From: Terrimonas_A sp036262095
GTDB taxonomy: Bacteria; Bacteroidota; Bacteroidia; Chitinophagales; Chitinophagaceae
Reading direction: 5' to 3'
Length of the DNA: 13,258 nt
Assembly (NCBI GenBank): GCA_036262095.1
Contig: DATAJQ010000171.1
Span: 1-13,258 of the forward strand
This document shows positions 7,698 to 13,258 of this stretch, one piece after another. The notes beneath the pieces were generated by a model. It saw only the letters and a program-made list of their open reading frames with translations. It was not told where the DNA came from and ran no database searches. Every line of letters starts with the position of its first letter. Position 1 is the stretch's first letter. The translations under genes were made by a program, and so were the position numbers.

Positions 7698-7727
7698 AAA
7701 GGAGCTGAGTTTTTGGTCAGCTCCTTT
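7698..7727 (+). terminator. Hairpin after the SRPBCC gene
   Basis: AAAGGAGCTGA (7698-7708) pairs perfectly with TCAGCTCCTTT (7717-7727) around an 8-base loop. The position, 25 bases after the stop at 7673, fits a terminator. The downstream sequence (GTCATAAT) is a poor T tract, although the 3' arm itself ends in TTT. Confidence 0.6.
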
Positions 7728-8078
7728 GTCATAATACCCGGTACGGCCGTTGCTTCGTAATCTGCTTGATTTTCTTTCTATGTGAATCTACAACATAGAA
7801 TATTTATTATTGTTTACGTCTTCCTTCGCGAGAATACATCTCAGGCAGACCACTGAATGCCCCTGCAAAATCTGAAGCTAAACTCATATTATTTTTAACC
7901 TGCATCAGGATAAATCCGCCATTTCAACAGGAATTTTCCTGTATTTATGTTCTCCTGTTTTTTTGATTTATAACTAATATAGTTTAGCATCAGAACTATT
8001 GAAATTCATTTCCAAAAAAAGCAATCCTTATAAAATACCATATCAAAATCACCGTTTCAGAGCTATAACCTTTATTTC
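7728..8078. other. AT-rich intergenic stretch before rmuC
   Basis: No gene of normal size is seen here. It holds an inverted repeat TTCTATGT/ACATAGAA (7776-7783 and 7793-7800, 9-base spacer) and a small palindrome ACAGGAA-TT-TTCCTGT (7927-7942). A second TCCTGT (7952-7957) followed by a run of seven T could pair with the same ACAGGA instead. A 32-codon minus-strand ORF (7807-7905) is open but has no other support. The rmuC promoter is presumably inside, but I find no convincing box for it. Confidence 0.5.
7807..7905 (-). other. Possible 32-codon small ORF
   Basis: An ATG at 7905 opens MQVKNNMSLASDFAGAFSGL and continues to a basic end (GRRKQ) before TAA at 7807-7809. A second ATG at 7887 would give 26 residues. 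The composition is protein-like, but there is no clear ribosome binding site or family match. It could be a small peptide gene, a relic, or chance. Confidence 0.2.
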
Positions 8079-9578
8079 ATGATACAATATCTTCTTGCTG
8101 GCTTTGCTACAGGCAGCATCATTGCCTGGTTCATAGCTAAACTCAGCTTTAAAAATAAAACTGTTCCTAAAGCCGAATTCGAGGCGCAGCTTACAAAGCT
8201 TAACCAACTGACAACAGAGCTCGGAATTGAAAAAGAAAGGTCCCGCAGCTTATCGGTCAGCCTCTCCGGCAGGGAACAGGACTTAAAATCGGTATTTGCA
8301 AAGAATGCGGAACTCACCAGCTCACTTGCAACAGCCAATGCTAACCTGGAAGCAGCCAATCATTCCGGAAAAATGCAGGAAGAAGATAAAAGGCAGTTAC
8401 AGGCTGACCTGAAAATAAAAACGGGTGAAACAAACGTTGCTATTGGTCAGGCAGCAGATTTAAAAGCAAAGAATGAAGCGCTCCAGGAAAAATTGCAAAC
8501 GCAGAAAACAGAAATTGAAGAACTGAAAAAGCAGTTCAATACTGAGTTTGAAAACATTGCCAATAAGATCCTGGATGAAAAAACGGCGAAGTTTACAAAG
8601 GTAAACCAGGAGTCGCTGACCACGATCTTAAAACCATTGGGTGAGAATCTTGACAACTTCAAAAAGAAAGTGGAGGAAGTGTATGAAAGGGAATCCAAAG
8701 AACGCTTTTCGCTTGGAAAGGAAGTGGAGAAACTTGTTTTGCTGAATCAAAAGATAAGTGAAGAGGCCAATAATCTCACGAATGCATTGAAAGGAAGTTC
8801 GAAAGTGCAGGGCGACTGGGGCCAAATGATCCTGGAGAATATCCTGGAAAAATCGGGCCTGGTAAAAGATCGTGAATATTTTGTTCAGGAGTTTTTGAAA
8901 AATGAAGACGGCCAGTACTGGAAGAATGAGGATGGAAGCCGTATGCAGCCGGACGTGATCATAGCCTATCCTGACAACCGGAAAGTGATCGTAGACTCGA
9001 AGGTATCGCTAACAGCGTATACCCGGTATGCATCAACGGATCAGACGGATGAGCAGAAGAGATCCATTGAAGAACATCTGAGATCTATCCGGAAACATAT
9101 TGATGATCTGAGCCGGAAGAACTACCAGGACTTTGCGCCGACCCTTGATTTTGTAATGATGTTTGTGCCAAATGAGCCGGCCTACCTGCTTGCATTGCAG
9201 CACGACCCGGAGATATGGCATTTTGCGTATAACAAAAGAATATTGCTGATAAGCCCGACCAACCTGATTGCAGCATTGAAATTGCTGGTAGATCTTTGGA
9301 AACGCGAATACCAGAACAGAAATGCACAGGAGATCGCCAAACGGGGCTCGATATTATACGACAAGCTTGTTGGTTTTGTAGACAATCTTACTGATATAGG
9401 CATTAATCTGGAGAAGGCCCAGAAAAGTTATGGTACAGCTCTTGGGCAATTGAAAGAAGGGCAGGGCAATCTTATATGGCAGGCTGAAAAAATGAAAGAG
9501 CTGGGGGTAAAAGCGAAGAAAAATTTGCCGGCATCGTTTTTAACAGGATTGCCGGGTGAAGGAGCTGATGGCGGTTAG
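8079..9578 (+). CDS. rmuC: DNA recombination protein RmuC homologue
   Basis: RmuC proteins limit recombination between inverted repeats in E. coli and carry a domain related to PD-(D/E)XK nucleases; the exact reaction is not settled. This 499-aa protein has the usual architecture. There is an N-terminal membrane anchor (about 1-20, IQYLLAGFATGSIIAWFIA), then a long coiled coil rich in E, K, Q and L (about 30-190). The RmuC domain (about 200-460) contains KVQGDWGQMILENILEKSGL near 243-262, KVIVDSKVSLTAYTRY near 301-316 and MMFVPNEPAYLLAL near 360-373. A short C-terminal tail follows. The ATG at 8079 keeps the membrane anchor. The gene is alone on its strand and its stop overlaps by 4 bases the end of a broken DUF2188 gene on the opposite strand. 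Confidence 0.95.
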   Translation: MIQYLLAGFATGSIIAWFIAKLSFKNKTVPKAEFEAQLTKLNQLTTELGIEKERSRSLSVSLSGREQDLKSVFAKNAELTSSLATANANLEAANHSGKMQEEDKRQLQADLKIKTGETNVAIGQAADLKAKNEALQEKLQTQKTEIEELKKQFNTEFENIANKILDEKTAKFTKVNQESLTTILKPLGENLDNFKKKVEEVYERESKERFSLGKEVEKLVLLNQKISEEANNLTNALKGSSKVQGDWGQMILENILEKSGLVKDREYFVQEFLKNEDGQYWKNEDGSRMQPDVIIAYPDNRKVIVDSKVSLTAYTRYASTDQTDEQKRSIEEHLRSIRKHIDDLSRKNYQDFAPTLDFVMMFVPNEPAYLLALQHDPEIWHFAYNKRILLISPTNLIAALKLLVDLWKREYQNRNAQEIAKRGSILYDKLVGFVDNLTDIGINLEKAQKSYGTALGQLKEGQGNLIWQAEKMKELGVKAKKNLPASFLTGLPGEGADGG

Positions 9579-9808
9579 CTTTTAGCTTGCACAGGATCAT
9601 TACCATAACTGCTGCGCTCTCTGATTCTGCCGTTCCTTCCATGAACGATAAGTTCAGTATGGTTGCTCCTGGCAATATTCCTGGCATACGAAATCGCCTG
9701 GGATTGCGTAGTTGTTATGAGGGTGTTGCGTGTTTAGCTCCGGCAGCTTTTACGGCCCAGCCGTCAGCCGTTGCCTAGTGGAGCCACATGTTGATTTTTC
9801 TTTGCCAT
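9575..9808 (-). pseudogene. DUF2188 protein gene with two frameshifts
   Basis: Three minus-strand segments join into one DUF2188-like protein. Segment one starts at ATG 9808 and reads MAKKNQHVAPLGNG before TGA at 9764-9766. Segment two, shifted by 4 extra bases, reads GWAVKAAGAK (9762-9733). Segment three, shifted by a further 2 bases, starts near 9730 and returns to the first frame: NTLITTTQSQAISYARNIAR, then TELIVHGRNGRIRERSSYGN and DPVQAKS, stop TAA at 9575-9577. HGRxGRIRxxxSYGNDP is the signature I know for DUF2188, a family of about 75-80 aa with unknown function. The overall span (77 codons plus stop) is the normal length because the two shifts cancel. It is a broken gene unless the shifts are sequencing errors. 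It converges on rmuC, overlapping it by 4 bases. Confidence 0.8.
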
Positions 9809-9820
9809 ATCCAAATTTAG

Positions 9821-10174
9821 TTATACTATTCTGGAAATAATTGAGCCTGCACATCTATAAAATTCTTTAGCCAAATCCATTCTAATAACATTAGAACTAT
9901 ATCTAATTTCTGGTCGCCAGCTACCAACAGTATCCCATTCTTCCGGTAAGTCAGTTTCAATATTTAACTGCTCCCCGGAATAATGCAATAAGTCTGTTAG
10001 ATTGTGATGTCGGATTTCACGTAGGTTGGTTATGGTCTGCCGGAGAAACGGTCTTCGTGAATCCTGATAATATCAATCAAACTCGAGTTTATTTTCAGGG
10101 AACCCGCTGGTAAATTGCATAAGCTTACAAATACGAGAATTAAAGCGTTTAAAGACGGTTTTGAAATCATGCCC
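9821..10174 (-). pseudogene. Remnant resembling a HEPN-domain protein, with in-frame TGA
   Basis: On the minus strand one frame from 10174 to 9821 reads as protein for 117 codons, with a single internal TGA (10073-10075). It begins GHDFKTVFKRFNSRICKLMQ and continues FTSGFPENKLEFD, the stop, then YYQDSRRPFLRQTITNLREI. Further on it has HHNLTDLLHYSGEQL and EEWDTVGSWRPEIRYSSNVI, and ends AKEFYRCAGSIISRIV. A GHDx-K-hydrophobic helix followed later by W-x-P-E-x-R-Y and a terminal helix recalls the second half of HEPN-domain proteins, a group that includes RNase toxins, but the family call is tentative. The N-terminal part may continue upstream in another frame (10175-10284, starting MRVIKKTIASAKKH), which would add a frameshift near 10174. 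The stop lies 12 bases from the broken DUF2188 gene, on the same strand. Confidence 0.55.
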
Positions 10175-10311
10175 TCATCAATAACAGTTTTCAAATGTAA
10201 AAGCTGTTGGAGACCGGGTAAAGGGAAAAGAACGGACAATAAATGTTTTTTAGCGGAAGCAATTGTTTTTTTAATCACACGCAAAGCCTCCTAAACAATT
10301 CGGGGAAACCC

Positions 10312-10319
10312 TACCTTTG
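10312..10319 (+). promoter_or_regulatory. Probable -7 box of gcvT (TACCTTTG)
   Basis: TACCTTTG matches TAnnTTTG exactly and lies 17 bases before the gcvT ATG, implying a short leader. No TTTG element is visible about 20 bases upstream (10288-10292). Confidence 0.45.
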
Positions 10320-10336
10320 CGCTTCAAATTACCATA

Positions 10337-11422
10337 ATGAAAAAAACTCCCTTTACCGAGAAACACATCGCACTCGGGGCCAAAATGGCGGAATTTGCCG
10401 GCTACAATATGCCTATCTCTTACTCCGGTATCAATGATGAACATGCCGCTGTCCGTAAAAACGCCGGTGTATTCGATGTGAGCCACATGGGAGAATTTAT
10501 TCTGAAAGGGGCGCACGCACTTGATCTGATTCAGCGTGTGACCACTAACGATGCATCTAAACTTAAAGTCGGACAGGCCCAGTACAGCTCCCTGCCCAAC
10601 GACAATGGCGGATTGGTAGATGATCTGCTTGTATATTGTCTTGAAGAGAATAATGTCTATATGCTGGTAGTGAACGCCTCCAATATCCAGAAAGACTGGA
10701 ACTGGATCAGCCGCCACAATACCCGGAATGTGGAAATGCACAATATCTCGGATAAGACCGGTCTGCTGGCCATCCAGGGACCAAATGCAACTACTATCCT
10801 GCAGCCGCTTACAGAGATCGACCTGATGAACATGAAATATTACACGTTTGCCAAAGGAAAATTTGCAGGGGTGGATAATGTGCTGATCAGCGCGACCGGC
10901 TACACCGGTGCCGGCGGCGTGGAAATTTATTTTGAAGACAAAGACGATAACGCCAATAAGATCTGGAATGCCATTTTTGAAGCAGGCGCTGCAAGCGGCA
11001 TCAAGCCCGTTGGCCTTGGAGCCCGTGATACCCTGCGATTGGAAATGGGCTATTGCTTATATGGAAATGACATAGACGATACAACTTCTCCCCTCGAAGC
11101 AGGACTGGGCTGGATCACCAAATTCACCAAAGATTTTACCTCTAAGGAAATATTCGCACAGCAAAAAGCCGAAGGTGTAGAGAGGAAACTCGTCGGGTTT
11201 GAAATGATCGATAAAGGCATACCACGCCATGGTTATGAGATCAAAGACTTCCGGGGTGAGAGCATAGGCGTGGTAACATCCGGTACACAATCGCCCAGCC
11301 TTGGCAAAGCCATCGGTATGGGATATGTCCGTACAACTTCTGCGGCTATCGACACGGAGATTTACATTAAAGTCCGGGATAAACTGCTGCTGGCAAAGGT
11401 CTCTAAAATACCTTTTGTATAA
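10337..11422 (+). CDS. gcvT: Glycine cleavage system T protein (aminomethyltransferase)
   Basis: GcvT transfers the aminomethyl carbon from the lipoylated H protein to tetrahydrofolate, releasing ammonia and giving 5,10-methylene-THF. The 361-aa length is normal for bacterial GcvT. The N-terminus KKTPFTEKHIALGAKMAEFA and FDVSHMGEF (46-54) are signatures of the family. NDNGGLVDDLLVY (88-100) has the conserved aspartates that act with folate. GYTGAGGVEIYFED (about 187-200), GLGARDTLRLEMGYCLYGND (about 228-247) and the C-terminal barrel with SGTQSPSLGKAIGMGYV complete the fold. The other glycine-cleavage genes (gcvP, gcvH) are not in the window, so gcvT stands alone, as is common in Bacteroidota. 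It has a clear -7 box and a downstream hairpin, supporting a single-gene unit. Confidence 0.96.
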   Translation: MKKTPFTEKHIALGAKMAEFAGYNMPISYSGINDEHAAVRKNAGVFDVSHMGEFILKGAHALDLIQRVTTNDASKLKVGQAQYSSLPNDNGGLVDDLLVYCLEENNVYMLVVNASNIQKDWNWISRHNTRNVEMHNISDKTGLLAIQGPNATTILQPLTEIDLMNMKYYTFAKGKFAGVDNVLISATGYTGAGGVEIYFEDKDDNANKIWNAIFEAGAASGIKPVGLGARDTLRLEMGYCLYGNDIDDTTSPLEAGLGWITKFTKDFTSKEIFAQQKAEGVERKLVGFEMIDKGIPRHGYEIKDFRGESIGVVTSGTQSPSLGKAIGMGYVRTTSAAIDTEIYIKVRDKLLLAKVSKIPFV

Positions 11423-11462
11423 TCTGCGTTAATCTGGTGGGATTTTTGCTCTCGAGGCCGGG

Positions 11463-11508
11463 CGCCTACGCTGAAGCTTTGGCACAAGTGTAAGCTTTAG
11501 CGTAGGCG
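11463..11508 (+). terminator. 17-bp hairpin after gcvT
   Basis: CGCCTACGCTGAAGCTT (11463-11479) pairs with AAGCTTTAGCGTAGGCG (11492-11508) at all positions, with one G-T wobble, around a 12-base loop. It lies 40 bases after the gcvT stop. A short T run (GGTTTTAG) follows a few bases further on, so termination is likely but the T tract is weak. Confidence 0.65.
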
Positions 11509-11589
11509 ACCAAGAGGTTTTAGTATGAGCTATCAATTGGAGTTCAACGAAACCGATCTTGAACTAAATTCACATCCTGTAAAACGATT

Positions 11590-12066
11590 ATGCCCACCAT
11601 TCATCTCACCACTTTTATCGCTGCTCCCGCAGACCGGGTGTTCGACCTTGCTCGCAGTATTGACCTGCACAAACAATCCATGACCAAACACAAGGAAGAA
11701 GCCGTAGCCGGTGTTCGTTTTGGATTGATCGAAAAAGACGAGACCGTAACCTGGAAAGCCCGCCATTTATTCAAAAACAGGATCCTCAAAACCCGTATTA
11801 CTGCTATGAAAAAGCCGGAAATGTTCACCGACGAACAGGCTGAAGGCGATTTCAAACTCCTCAAGCACGAGCACCACTTCAAACCCTGTGATAATGGTAC
11901 CATCATGATCGATATCATCGACTTTGAAGCACCCTACGGCACAATAGGTAAAACCTTCAATAAACTATATCTCACCAAATACCTCCGCCGGTTGATCGAA
12001 CACCGCAATGGAGTGATCAAGGAATTTGCCGAAGGGAGTAAATGGAAGGGTGTGCTTAATAAGTAA
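11590..12066 (+). CDS. SRPBCC family protein (cyclase/dehydrase-like)
   Basis: This 158-aa cytoplasmic START-like protein opens with the strand and helix MPTIHLTTFIAAPADRVFDL and LARSIDLHKQS, followed by a central beta-sheet (VTWKARHLFKNRILKTRITA). FEAPYGTIGKTFNKLYLTKY and LRRLIEHRNGVIKEFAE close the domain with the long C-terminal helix. The PxGxxG-loop and 'YLRRLIEHRN' helix are characteristic of the branch often annotated as ligand-binding SRPBCC or cell-division-inhibitor-like. It is quite different in sequence from the SRPBCC gene at 7224, so the two are not recent duplicates. No ligand is suggested. The gene is bounded by hairpins on both sides (11463-11508 and 12080-12148). Confidence 0.88.
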   Translation: MPTIHLTTFIAAPADRVFDLARSIDLHKQSMTKHKEEAVAGVRFGLIEKDETVTWKARHLFKNRILKTRITAMKKPEMFTDEQAEGDFKLLKHEHHFKPCDNGTIMIDIIDFEAPYGTIGKTFNKLYLTKYLRRLIEHRNGVIKEFAEGSKWKGVLNK

Positions 12067-12079
12067 GCGCTGATTGTTC

Positions 12080-12148
12080 GATGGCTGAATTCGTTGGGCG
12101 TTGACCATCACTCGGCCACTCGGTCAACGCCCAACGAATCCAACCATC
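12080..12148. repeat. Long imperfect inverted repeat (27-bp arms)
   Basis: The arms are 12080-12106 and 12122-12148, with a 15-base spacer. The inner 18 bp (ATTCGTTGGGCGTTGACC and its complement) are perfect; the outer 9 bp have two mismatches. The spacer carries the direct repeat CACTCGG twice, one copy running into the right arm, and CCCAACGCCC recurs at 12157-12166. It lies between two same-strand genes, lacks a T tract, and could be a terminator, a processing signal, or a REP-like element. Confidence 0.75.
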
Positions 12149-12191
12149 TGCCACCACCCAACGCCCTACCAACTCTCTCACTGATTTCCCG

Positions 12192-12199
12192 TACCTTCG
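12192..12199 (+). promoter_or_regulatory. Possible -7 box of the comB homologue
   Basis: TACCTTCG is one mismatch from TAnnTTTG, 11 bases before the ATG at 12211. It resembles the gcvT box TACCTTTG in sequence and spacing to the start. There is no upstream partner element. Confidence 0.3.
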
Positions 12200-12210
12200 C
12201 CGCCTGAATT

Positions 12211-12936
12211 ATGAGCAGCAAGCCTACTTTAAACACCTCCCTTTCACCCGCCCTGTTACATTTATACGATCTGAGTAATAGCGTTGTGGTGATAATCGAT
12301 GTTTTCCGCGCCACTTCCACTATTGCCTCAGCCCTTTATAACGGTGCCAAATGCGTGATCCCTGTTGATTCTGTACCTAAAGCCATTGAGATCAGCCGGA
12401 ATATTGACGGTATTGCTGCCGGTGAACGGGACGGCCAGATCGCCGAAGGCCTTTCGCATGGTAATTCCCCCCTGGAATATGGCCGCGACTTTATTGGTGG
12501 TAAAACCCTGGTGCTTACCACCACCAACGGCACCCGCCTGCTGCAAATGGCCCTGGAAAGAGGAGCGGATACTATCATTTCGGGCTCTTTCCCTAATCTC
12601 AGCTCCGTATGCGAGTTTCTTTTGAGAGAAAATAAGAATGTAGTGCTGGGCTGTGCTGGCTGGAAAGACCGGTTCAACCTGGAAGACACCTTGTTTGCCG
12701 GTGCTGTGATCAGCCAGATCAAAAAGCATTTTGAAATTAATTGCGACAGCTCACTCATGGCTGAAACAATGTATGCCAAGCATAAAAACAACCTCCTGGG
12801 CTTTGCTCCAAAACTCACCCATTACCATCGCCTGGTGGAAAGATTCGGATTGATTGAGGATATTAAATTCTGCCTCACGGAAGATGTGGCCAACGTATTA
12901 CCGGTTTACAGAGAAGGAAGATTGGTTATTGGATAA
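12211..12936 (+). CDS. comB: 2-phosphosulfolactate phosphatase family protein (ComB)
   Basis: ComB hydrolyses 2-phosphosulfolactate to sulfolactate, known from coenzyme M biosynthesis in methanogens. Bacterial homologues are common, but their physiological substrate in non-methanogens such as this one is uncertain. The 241-aa protein shows the family signatures: IIDVFRATST (28-37, with D30 and R33), GIAAGERDG (67-75), SPLEY, VLTTTNGTRLL (101-111), and CAGWKDRFNLEDTLFAGA (148-165) with the glutamate and aspartate expected near the Mg2+ site. Length is normal. A possible -7 box lies close upstream. No comA, comC or other sulfonate genes are nearby, so the pathway role is not given by context. 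Confidence 0.9.
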   Translation: MSSKPTLNTSLSPALLHLYDLSNSVVVIIDVFRATSTIASALYNGAKCVIPVDSVPKAIEISRNIDGIAAGERDGQIAEGLSHGNSPLEYGRDFIGGKTLVLTTTNGTRLLQMALERGADTIISGSFPNLSSVCEFLLRENKNVVLGCAGWKDRFNLEDTLFAGAVISQIKKHFEINCDSSLMAETMYAKHKNNLLGFAPKLTHYHRLVERFGLIEDIKFCLTEDVANVLPVYREGRLVIG

Positions 12937-13053
12937 TTTTCTTAATGTGAAGAGCAAAACCGTGTAAGGTACTGAATTTTTCCCTCACTTTCCGGCCTAA
13001 AAATTTATTTATTATTTATACCATTTTACAAGGAAATCCGCTTCACATTCCTT

Positions 13054-13061
13054 TAGATTTG
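13054..13061 (+). promoter_or_regulatory. Possible -7 box TAGATTTG for the last gene
   Basis: TAGATTTG matches TAnnTTTG exactly, about 90 bases before the ATG at 13151. A short inverted repeat, ATTGCCC/GGGCAAT (13065-13071 and 13086-13092), would lie in the leader. No partner element is seen about 20 bases upstream. Confidence 0.25.
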
Positions 13062-13150
13062 CCGATTGCCCTCACCTGAAAAACTGGGCAATAGCAATAC
13101 TGTCGTCGCTTTGCACGATGTCTTGCTTATTGTTAACCGGAAATTGAACT

Positions 13151-13258
13151 ATGGCGTTACCACATTTGCTGAAATACGTTTACACCCATGGAACAGATGA
13201 AGTGATCCGTCGCGGAAAAAAAATACATGCAATCGGATTTGTAGAACTGATAGAATAT
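13151..13258 (+). CDS. Start of a gene running off the window (36 codons)
   Basis: The frame opens at ATG 13151, two codons after an in-frame TGA (13145-13147), and stays open to the edge. It begins MALPHLLKYVYTHGTDEVIR and continues RGKKIHAIGFVELIEY. The pattern R-G-KK-x-x-x-x-G-x-V resembles the stretch that precedes a SWIM zinc finger in some Bacteroidota helicase-like proteins, but only 36 residues are visible, so this is a guess. A GGAAA lies about 10 bases upstream and could aid initiation. Confidence 0.55.
   Translation, partial: MALPHLLKYVYTHGTDEVIRRGKKIHAIGFVELIEY

Noticed and set aside
9472..9687. 71-codon minus-strand ORF overlapping the rmuC 3' end
   Set aside because: It runs in a different frame from the DUF2188 signature and half of it lies inside rmuC, so it is a chance frame.
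9587..9778. 63-codon plus-strand ORF after rmuC
   Set aside because: It begins with TTG and is the antisense shadow of the broken DUF2188 gene, whose minus-strand segments match a known family.
10030..10284. 84-codon minus-strand ORF (MRVIKKTIASAKKH...)
   Set aside because: Its second half uses a frame that conflicts with the protein-like GHDFKTVFKRF...WRPEIRY reading. Its first half may be the N-terminus of the same decayed gene, so it was not called as an intact gene.
11525..11671. Short plus-strand ORF starting MSYQLEFNETDLEL and overlapping the second SRPBCC gene
   Set aside because: It overlaps the well-supported SRPBCC frame for much of its length, loses protein-like character there, and has no family match.
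7224..12066. The two SRPBCC genes as a duplicated pair
   Set aside because: They share only the fold; the sequences differ throughout and belong to different branches.
1..13258. CRISPR array, tRNA, rRNA or insertion sequence
   Set aside because: No regularly spaced direct repeats, cloverleaf-like sequence, rRNA signature or transposase-like ORF was seen on either strand.

Overview
The window looks like chromosomal DNA from a member of the Bacteroidota, most likely a Chitinophagaceae relative. The reasons are the protein families (a RprX/RprY-like two-component pair, a DUF937/EF-hand protein, a 'FIDLQIYGAYG'-type NagA, GcvT and a ComB homologue), weak Shine-Dalgarno sequences, and several TAnnTTTG boxes of the Bacteroidota -7 type just upstream of genes. 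Base composition is moderate. I see no rRNA, tRNA, CRISPR array, integrase or transposase.

Layout. 2-2445: a 5'-truncated sensor histidine kinase overlapping an OmpR-type response regulator. 2520-4890: a small membrane-anchored protein (probably DUF4359), then a compact same-strand group of nagA, a SAM-dependent methyltransferase and a DUF2809 membrane protein. This group ends in a perfect 34-bp palindrome that covers the last codons of the DUF2809 gene and can terminate transcription from both sides. 4916-7044: three minus-strand genes, namely a DUF937-like protein with an EF-hand loop, an unrecognised 170-aa protein, and an unrecognised 298-aa protein with HxH and NWP motifs. 7224-7673: a SRPBCC/AHSA1-like protein with a hairpin behind it. 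7674-8078: about 400 bp of AT-rich intergenic DNA with small inverted repeats. 8079-9578: rmuC.

9575-10284 is the most informative stretch. No long ORF there looks real, but stitching frames on the minus strand exposes two broken genes back to back. One is a DUF2188 protein with two compensating frameshifts. The other is a remnant resembling the C-terminal part of a HEPN-domain protein, with an in-frame TGA. 10337-11422 is gcvT, followed by a 17-bp hairpin. 11590-12066 is a second SRPBCC protein, followed by an unusually long (27-bp arm) imperfect hairpin. 12211-12936 is a comB homologue. The last 108 bases hold the start of a further gene that leaves the window.

Most genes are housekeeping or metabolic and do not form one pathway. 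The signalling pair is a translationally coupled unit, and nagA to DUF2809 is a likely transcription unit. I found no convincing complete new multi-gene system. The best candidates for something undescribed are the 298-aa minus-strand protein and the decayed island between rmuC and gcvT.
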